10,091 bases of DNA. It comes from an uncultured Collinsella sp. (GTDB lineage Bacteria > Actinomycetota > Coriobacteriia > Coriobacteriales > Coriobacteriaceae). Where the stretch lies: positions 1 to 10,091 of the forward strand of contig UROO01000068.1 of the NCBI GenBank assembly GCA_900549555.1, given 5' to 3'. Both the position numbers and the translations under genes were made by a program. This document shows, one piece after another, positions 5,978 to 10,091 of this stretch; within the stretch, counting starts at the first letter, position 1; each line of letters opens with the position of its first letter. The notes under the pieces were generated by a model. That model made no database searches and was not told the DNA's origin. It worked only from the letters and a program-made list of their open reading frames with translations.

Positions 5978-7576
5978 CTATTCCCACTCGATGGTCGCGG
6001 GCGGCTTGGACGTGATGTCGTAGCACACGCGGTTGGCGCCGGGAACCTCGGCAACGATGCGGCCGGAAATGCGGGCCAAGACATCGTAAGGCAGCTTGGC
6101 CCAGTCGGCGGTCATGGCATCGCTGGACTCGACGGCGCGCAGGATGATCGGGCGCTGGTAGGTGCGCTCGTCGCCCATAACGCCGACGGACTTGATGTCA
6201 GGCAGGACCGCAAAGTACTGCCAGCAGCTGTGCTCGGAGTTGCGCTCACCGGTCTGCTCAAACAGGCGCTGGTTGTAGGCGTCGAGCTCCTCGCGCACGA
6301 TAGCGTCGGCGTTCTTGAGGATCTCGAGCTTCTCCTTGTCGACCGCGCCGATGATGCGGATGGCCAGACCCGGACCCGGGAAAGGCTGGCGGAACACGAT
6401 GTGACCCGGCAGGCCCAGCGCCAGACCAAGCGCGCGGACCTCGTCCTTAAAGAAGTGGTCGAGCGGCTCGATGAGGTCGAAGTGCACGCCCTCGGGGAAC
6501 GGGATCAGGTTGTGATGGCTCTTGATGGTGGCCGTCTTGCCGCCCGTCTTGCGAGCGCCAGACTCGATGATGTCGGGGTAGATGGTGCCCTGAGCCAGAT
6601 ACTTGACCGGCTTGCCATCGGTCTCGAGCTGCTGCGCCACGGCGAAGAACTCTTTCCAGAACTGCGTACCGATGATGCGGCGCTTCTCCTCAGGCTCGGT
6701 CACGCCGGCCAGAAGCTCGGCATAGCGGTCCTCGGCGTGGACGTGGATAAAGTCGACGTCAAACTGCTTAGTGAAGACCTCCTCCACCTGCTCGGGCTCG
6801 CCCTTGCGCAGCAGGCCGTGGTTGATGAACACGCAGGTCATCTGCTTGCCCACGGCGCGAGCGCCCAGCGCGGCCACGACGGAGGAGTCGACGCCGCCGG
6901 ACAGGGCTAGAATCACGCGGTCGTCGCCGACCTTCTCGCGGAACTCGGCCGTCATGGTCTCGACCAGGTTGTCCATGCTCCAGTTGGGCTCCAGGCCGCA
7001 GATCTCAAACAGGAAGTTGCTCAGCAGCTGCTGACCGTACTCGGAGTGCTTGACCTCGGGGTGGAACTGCGTGGTGAAAATCTTGCGCTCGACGCACTCC
7101 ATGGCGGCAACCGGGCACACGTCGGTGCTGGCGGTAACGGTAAAGCCCTCGGGCACCTCGGAAACGGCGTCGCGGTGGCTCATCCACACGGTCTGCTCCA
7201 TGGGCGTAGAGTTAAAGAGCTTGGCACCAGCCGTGCGCGTGATGGTGGCGCGGCCATACTCGCCCACCTCAGAGTGGCCGACCTTGCCGCCGAGCGTCAC
7301 GGCCGTGATCTGATGTCCGTAGCAAAAGCCCAGGACGGGAAGGCCCAGGTCAAAGATGGCAGGATCGATGGACGGAGCGTCCTCGGCATACACAGAAGCC
7401 GGGCCGCCGGAAAGGATGAGCGCAGAGGCGTTCATCTCGCGAATCTCGTCGGCCGAGATGTCGCAGGGGACAATCTCGGAATACACGTTGAGGTCGCGGA
7501 CGCGACGGGCAATGAGCTGACCGTACTGCGCACCAAAGTCGAGTACGAGGACCTTTGCGGAAGCCTTTTGATCCAT
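5978..7576 (-). CDS. guaA: GMP synthase (glutamine-hydrolysing)
   Basis: A 532-residue cytosolic enzyme that aminates XMP to GMP using glutamine and ATP, the last step of de novo guanine nucleotide synthesis. The N-terminal class I glutamine amidotransferase domain shows LSGGPASVY (55-63), the nucleophile Cys85 in GFCYGHQ, and the His172/Glu174 pair in FHPEV. The ATP pyrophosphatase domain follows with the P-loop LSGGVDSS (225-232), and the C-terminal dimerisation part has GPGLAIRIIG (401-410) and ends in KPPATIEWE, as in most bacterial GuaA. Length is normal and all key residues are present. The ATG at 7576 is chosen over an in-frame start 12 codons upstream because GAGGGGG lies four bases before it and homology begins there. 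It is transcribed alone, divergently from the asparaginase gene, and ends at a strong terminator. I found no convincing guanine riboswitch upstream. Confidence 0.98.
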   Translation of the reverse strand: MDQKASAKVLVLDFGAQYGQLIARRVRDLNVYSEIVPCDISADEIREMNASALILSGGPASVYAEDAPSIDPAIFDLGLPVLGFCYGHQITAVTLGGKVGHSEVGEYGRATITRTAGAKLFNSTPMEQTVWMSHRDAVSEVPEGFTVTASTDVCPVAAMECVERKIFTTQFHPEVKHSEYGQQLLSNFLFEICGLEPNWSMDNLVETMTAEFREKVGDDRVILALSGGVDSSVVAALGARAVGKQMTCVFINHGLLRKGEPEQVEEVFTKQFDVDFIHVHAEDRYAELLAGVTEPEEKRRIIGTQFWKEFFAVAQQLETDGKPVKYLAQGTIYPDIIESGARKTGGKTATIKSHHNLIPFPEGVHFDLIEPLDHFFKDEVRALGLALGLPGHIVFRQPFPGPGLAIRIIGAVDKEKLEILKNADAIVREELDAYNQRLFEQTGERNSEHSCWQYFAVLPDIKSVGVMGDERTYQRPIILRAVESSDAMTADWAKLPYDVLARISGRIVAEVPGANRVCYDITSKPPATIEWE

Positions 7577-7738
7577 GGTTCCCCCTCTTGTTGGCGGGGA
7601 GCCGGTGCCCACCCGCGCGAATAAACGAGAATAACTTTCATAGTGTACACGTTATATGGGGTTTCTCGTCCCTCGCAGCCATCAGCGCACGGCAAACGCA
7701 CGACCTGGGTCCCTATTTAACGGCAATTGAAGTGTTAC

Positions 7739-7767
7739 CAAACGTTACAGATGATGTAATACGTTTG
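7739..7767. promoter_or_regulatory. Imperfect operator-like inverted repeat between guaA and the asparaginase gene
   Basis: CAAACGTTAC (7739-7748) and GTAATACGTTTG (7756-7767) are inverted copies apart from a two-base insertion. It lies about 75 bp before the asparaginase start and about 160 bp before guaA, where a regulator of the asparaginase promoter could bind. I could not place reliable -35/-10 pairs for either gene in this 267-bp region, though a TTGAAC lies at its right end (7764-7769). Confidence 0.4.
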
Positions 7768-7843
7768 AACATTGTACGCCCTGTGCCACAATACTGCCGA
7801 ACGACTCCGCCTCTGCGGCGGCAAATACGATAGGAATACCAGC

Positions 7844-8857
7844 ATGAAGCGCATCCTTCTCATCGCCACGGGCGGCACCATCGCATCGACCGAGGACGGC
7901 AACGGCCTCTCCCCCGCCCTGACCGGTGAGGAGCTCGCCCAGAGTGTCCCCGAGATCTCGGGCCTCTGCGAGCTCGACGTGGTGCAGCCCATGAACATCG
8001 ACAGCACCAATATGCGCCCGAGTGACTGGATGCGGATCCGCGACGTCATCGTCGAGGGTTATGCCGACCACGACGGCTTCGTGATTCTGCACGGCACCGA
8101 CACCATGAGCTACACCGCAGCAGCGCTTTCCTATCTGATTCAGGACAGCCCCAAACCCATCGTGCTCACCGGCTCGCAAAAGCCCATGGGCAATCCCTTT
8201 ACCGACGCCAAGCTCAACCTGTACCAGAGCCTGCTCTATGCGCTCGACGAGCACTCGCACGACGTCTCGATCGTGTTTGGCGGCGTTGCCATTGCCGGCA
8301 CGCGCGCCCGCAAACAGCGCACCATGAGCTTTAACGCGTTCATTAGCGTCAACTATCCGCCCATCGCCTATATCCGCAACGACCGCATCGTGCGCAACGG
8401 GCTTCACGGCACGCATCGGGGCGAAAACCCGGTGCGTTTCTACGACAGCATCGACCCGCGCGTATTTGTACTCAAGCTTACGCCCGGCGTAAACCCGGGC
8501 ATCCTCGACGCCCTTGCCGATAGCTACGACGCCGTGATTCTGGAGACCTTTGGCATTGGCGGTATTCCCGAATTTGGCGAGTCCGGCGAGTTATTCCAGG
8601 AGGCAATTTTCCGCTGGGTCGATTCGGGCCGCACCGTCGTCATGACCACGCAGGTCCCCGAAGAGGGACTCGATCTGGGCGTTTATGAGGTCGGCCGTGC
8701 TTACGCCGATCATCCGGGCATTCTGCGCGGCGACGACATGACCACCGAGACGCTCGTGGCCAAGACCATGTGGGCACTCGGCCAGTCACGCGATGCGACC
8801 GAGATTCAGCGCCTGTTCTACAGCCAAGTCAACCACGACCGCATCCCGATGGCGTAA
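7844..8857 (+). CDS. ansA: Type I (cytosolic) L-asparaginase
   Basis: A 337-residue enzyme that hydrolyses L-asparagine to aspartate and ammonia. The first catalytic motif ATGGTIAS (residues 8-15) includes the nucleophilic Thr12; the second, HGTDTM (83-88), includes the Thr85-Asp86 pair; Lys157 in AGTRARK completes the usual active-site set. There is no signal peptide (MKRILLIATGG begins the core fold directly), so it should be the cytoplasmic housekeeping form and not the secreted high-affinity type II enzyme. Length is normal for the family. The ATG at 7844 is chosen because the motif starts eight residues in; a modest AGGAA lies about eight bases upstream. An in-frame start 24 codons earlier gives a tail unlike the family. 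It appears monocistronic, with no clear terminator before a large inverted repeat downstream. The symbol ansA is by family; some genomes call it ansB. Confidence 0.95.
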   Translation: MKRILLIATGGTIASTEDGNGLSPALTGEELAQSVPEISGLCELDVVQPMNIDSTNMRPSDWMRIRDVIVEGYADHDGFVILHGTDTMSYTAAALSYLIQDSPKPIVLTGSQKPMGNPFTDAKLNLYQSLLYALDEHSHDVSIVFGGVAIAGTRARKQRTMSFNAFISVNYPPIAYIRNDRIVRNGLHGTHRGENPVRFYDSIDPRVFVLKLTPGVNPGILDALADSYDAVILETFGIGGIPEFGESGELFQEAIFRWVDSGRTVVMTTQVPEEGLDLGVYEVGRAYADHPGILRGDDMTTETLVAKTMWALGQSRDATEIQRLFYSQVNHDRIPMA

Positions 8858-8895
8858 TTCCTAAGGCAGCTCCACTTATCGCAGCCTCAAACGAC

Positions 8896-9148
8896 AGGTG
8901 GTCCCCCTCGGGCCGTGCAAAAATCGGAGTATTCTGCAATTTCTCCGCCGGAGGCATAGAATCGGCCGATTGTTAGACGAACTTTTAAGGCGAAGAGACC
9001 GTCTAGTAAATACTTATTCCACATTTTTATTAAGCGTGTGGATTAACTGCTGTCAAAAAGGCAAAGCCAGCCGCCCGAGCTACCATCTACGGCTGAACAG
9101 GTGCTGAATACTCGCGATTTTGCACATCGCAACCAGGGGGACCCGCCC
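8896..9148. repeat. Long imperfect inverted repeat, MITE-like element or structured intergenic repeat
   Basis: The left end (8896-8938) and the reverse complement of the right end (9101-9148) share, in the same order, GGTCCCCCT, GTGCAAAA, TCG, GAGTATTC and GCA, with small insertions. This is far beyond chance and makes terminal inverted repeats of about 45 bp around a core of about 160 bp. Within the core are AATCGGCCGATT (8960-8971, a perfect palindrome) and an inverted pair TTATTCCACA/TGTGGATTAA (9014-9023, 9037-9046). No credible gene lies inside. This accounts for almost all of the gene-free stretch 8858-9178. No target-site duplication is evident by eye. Confidence 0.6.
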
Positions 9149-9178
9149 AAAGAGCGTCAAATAGCAGCGGGGAACGCC

Positions 9179-9397
9179 CTATTCGATACCCTCGAGAAGC
9201 TCTGACACCGTCATGCCGAGCGCGGGCGCGATCTTAAATAGAACCTTGAGCGTGAAATTCGCCGTCCCATCTTCGATTCGGTCGAGGTAGGGTCGGCTGA
9301 TTCCTGTCGCCACACAAAAATCAACCTTGGAGATACCAAGGTCCCTGCGTGTCTCTTCGACCCGCCTGCCAAGAATCTGTTTCGCACGTTCGTCCAT
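9179..9397 (-). CDS. Small XRE/Cro-CI family helix-turn-helix repressor
   Basis: A 72-residue protein that is almost entirely one helix-turn-helix domain. Residues from about 6 to 69 fit the family: a first helix around ILGRRVEETRRDLG, the recognition unit SKVDFCVATGISRPYLDRIEDG (22-43), and the closing KVLFKIAPALGMTVSELL (51-68). Such proteins act as dimeric repressors in phages, plasmids, toxin-antitoxin and stand-alone switches. The ATG at 9397 has no strong ribosome site, and the frame is closed by TAA about 45 bases upstream, so the start is reasonable and the message may be nearly leaderless. It diverges from the plus-strand gene at 9474 across a 76-bp gap holding a perfect palindrome, which suggests that it controls both genes. 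Confidence 0.85.
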   Translation of the reverse strand: MDERAKQILGRRVEETRRDLGISKVDFCVATGISRPYLDRIEDGTANFTLKVLFKIAPALGMTVSELLEGIE

Positions 9398-9426
9398 GCA
9401 GCCGAGTTTGAAATGGAGCCGAACAT

Positions 9427-9450
9427 AAACGTAAACTATAGTTTACGTTT
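9427..9450. promoter_or_regulatory. Perfect 24-bp palindrome in a divergent promoter region, probable XRE operator
   Basis: Half-site AAACGTAAAC is followed by TATA and its exact inverse GTTTACGTTT. The centre reads ACTATAGT, so a TATAGT hexamer occurs on both strands (plus strand 9437-9442) and could serve as the -10 of both divergent genes; -35 matches are weak on both sides. A repressor bound here would block both promoters. The XRE gene starts 30 bp to the left and the plus-strand gene 24 bp to the right. Confidence 0.65.
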
Positions 9451-9473
9451 TGCCGAATACACAGGAGTTTTCT

Positions 9474-9863
9474 ATGTCGGGTTCTTCGGTCCGCATGTAC
9501 CGAGCCACGCTTCGCACAAACAGCGCACCGCCCAAGCTCGTCGTCGTTGAAGCAGAATGCCTTTCGCCCGATGAGCGCACGGCATTTGCATTGCTATCAA
9601 GTCGCGTCACCGCCGTTCTGGCCCCTTGCCCGGCGCAAGGTGAACTTGCCATCCAATGCCAAGCGCACAGCTGCTCGCTCAATCAGGCCGCCGTAATCGC
9701 AACCAGCCAACGCGGTCTGCCCCTTCTCCTGGAAGCCGGTATCGCACTTGCCCTTCGCGGCGCCGGATACGAAAACGAGACCGCCGCCGACGTGGTCTTT
9801 AAACCACGATCGTGCGGCGGCCTCGCAGCAGCCATCGAATATGCTTGCAGGCTCGTTGCTTAA
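9474..9863 (+). CDS. Uncharacterised 129-residue protein paired with the XRE regulator
   Basis: I do not recognise this protein. It starts at the ATG at 9474 with AGGAG seven bases upstream, a good ribosome site; an earlier TTG in frame falls in the palindrome and is unlikely. It is probably soluble: no signal peptide, and the hydrophobic stretches (such as LLLEAGIALALRGAGY near 91-106) are alanine- and leucine-rich, short and more helix-like than membrane-like. It has five cysteines, one pair as CQAHSC (about 63-68) and one in PRSCGG (about 112-117), the latter in a region resembling a small conserved turn. A metal or disulphide role is possible but not shown. The divergent small XRE gene and shared palindrome suggest it is the regulated output, for example a toxin or a stress function; that is inference from layout alone. 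It converges on the partial gene to the right with nine bases between stops. Confidence 0.7.
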   Translation: MSGSSVRMYRATLRTNSAPPKLVVVEAECLSPDERTAFALLSSRVTAVLAPCPAQGELAIQCQAHSCSLNQAAVIATSQRGLPLLLEAGIALALRGAGYENETAADVVFKPRSCGGLAAAIEYACRLVA

Positions 9864-9872
9864 AGGGACAAG

Positions 9873-10044
9873 CTAGAATCCCAGTCCAAAGCCCGTACCG
9901 GTGATCGCCGAATACATAAAGTAGACGTTGATCACATTGAGAAACACGCCCGTGACGCAGCCGTTGCGCAGGTAGCGTTCGCACACGATGCGCGCCATGG
10001 CGGCGGAGTCATCATTGTTTTTAGCTTGACGTCCCGCCGTAAAG
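9873..10044 (-). CDS. C-terminal fragment of an unknown, probably membrane-associated protein (5' end missing)
   Basis: Fifty-six residues plus the stop remain. A charged stretch (GRQAKNNDDSAAMARIVCERYL) is followed by a hydrophobic tail NGCVTGVFLNVINVYFMYS and a Gly-rich end GTGFGLGF, which could be one membrane segment at the C-terminus. The reading frame runs on into the adapter, where it would acquire a false start MCIRDS encoded by the transposase end; that start must not be used. The only internal ATG (at the MARIV) has no ribosome site. I cannot name the family. Confidence 0.6.
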
Positions 10045-10091
10045 CTGTCTCTTATACACATCTGACGCTGCCGACGAACTCTAGGGTGTAG
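10045..10091 (+). other. Nextera sequencing adapter left at the contig end
   Basis: Bases 10045-10063 are CTGTCTCTTATACACATCT, the reverse complement of the Tn5 mosaic end used in Nextera kits. Then come the adapter tail GACGCTGCCGACGA (10064-10077), an 8-base index ACTCTAGG (10078-10085, the reverse complement of CCTAGAGT, which I recall as Nextera i5 index S516), and GTGTAG (10086-10091), the start of the P5 primer complement. This is untrimmed library sequence, not a transposon. Confidence 0.97.

Noticed and set aside
5867..6910. 347-codon plus-strand frame opposite guaA
   Set aside because: Antisense shadow of guaA, which has intact catalytic residues; the frame also runs through the guaA terminator.
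7577..7843. Guanine riboswitch or purine operator upstream of guaA
   Set aside because: A stretch reading TTATATGGGGTTTCT resembles part of a purine riboswitch, but it is on the plus strand, facing away from guaA, and the three-way junction is not present.
7745..8416. 223-codon minus-strand frame opposite the asparaginase gene
   Set aside because: Antisense shadow; the plus strand has complete asparaginase motifs.
9014..9046. TTATTCCACA and TGTGGATTAA as DnaA boxes or an origin
   Set aside because: Each has an extra T relative to TTATCCACA, only two copies occur, and no replication genes are near.
8898..9107. 69-codon plus-strand frame in the asparaginase-XRE gap
   Set aside because: It lies inside the inverted-repeat element, lacks a ribosome site and is highly basic without domain character.
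10045..10063. Tn5-type transposon end
   Set aside because: It is the engineered Nextera mosaic end followed by index and primer, not a natural mobile element.

Overview
The window is high-GC bacterial chromosome, most probably from a Collinsella-like gut member of the Coriobacteriia. That call rests on the codon and GC character and on the style of the GMP synthase, recalled from memory and not searched. The right-hand 47 bases (10045-10091) are not biological. They are Illumina Nextera transposase adapter, an index and the start of the P5 primer, so the genomic sequence ends at 10044 and the window reaches a contig end.

Left half (1-5576, all genes on the minus strand): a compact three-gene restriction-modification operon. 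In transcription order it has a 55-residue ribbon-helix-helix (RHH) protein (5322-5489, easily missed because of its size), a beta-class adenine DNA methyltransferase of type III Mod style (3139-5322), and a DEAH-box helicase/restriction subunit of type III Res style (227-3136). The first two genes overlap by one base and the last two are 2 bp apart, which suggests translational coupling. Upstream lie a -10 element and a perfect palindrome made of three TACGTA units at an 8-bp pitch, the layout expected of an RHH operator, covering the likely -35. The mod gene carries a run of nine G in codons 86-89. A change of one base either way would meet a stop within six codons, so mod looks phase variable and is in the ON frame here. 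A hairpin and a lower-GC stretch sit in the predicted target-recognition part of mod.

Middle (5577-7843): a roughly 350-bp gene-free spacer with several inverted repeats, a strong terminator, then guaA (GMP synthase, minus strand). A 267-bp divergent intergenic region separates guaA from the next gene and holds an imperfect operator-like inverted repeat.

Right part (7844-10044): a cytosolic type I L-asparaginase (plus strand); a 320-bp gap dominated by a large inverted repeat, possibly a MITE; a divergent pair made of a small XRE repressor (minus) and an unrecognised 129-residue protein (plus), sharing a perfect 24-bp palindrome with TATAGT at its centre; and the C-terminal end of a membrane-like protein cut by the contig end.

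The working picture is a conserved housekeeping backbone (guaA, asparaginase) next to an accessory defence module that appears autoregulated by an RHH protein and switchable by slippage, followed by a small self-regulated XRE unit.
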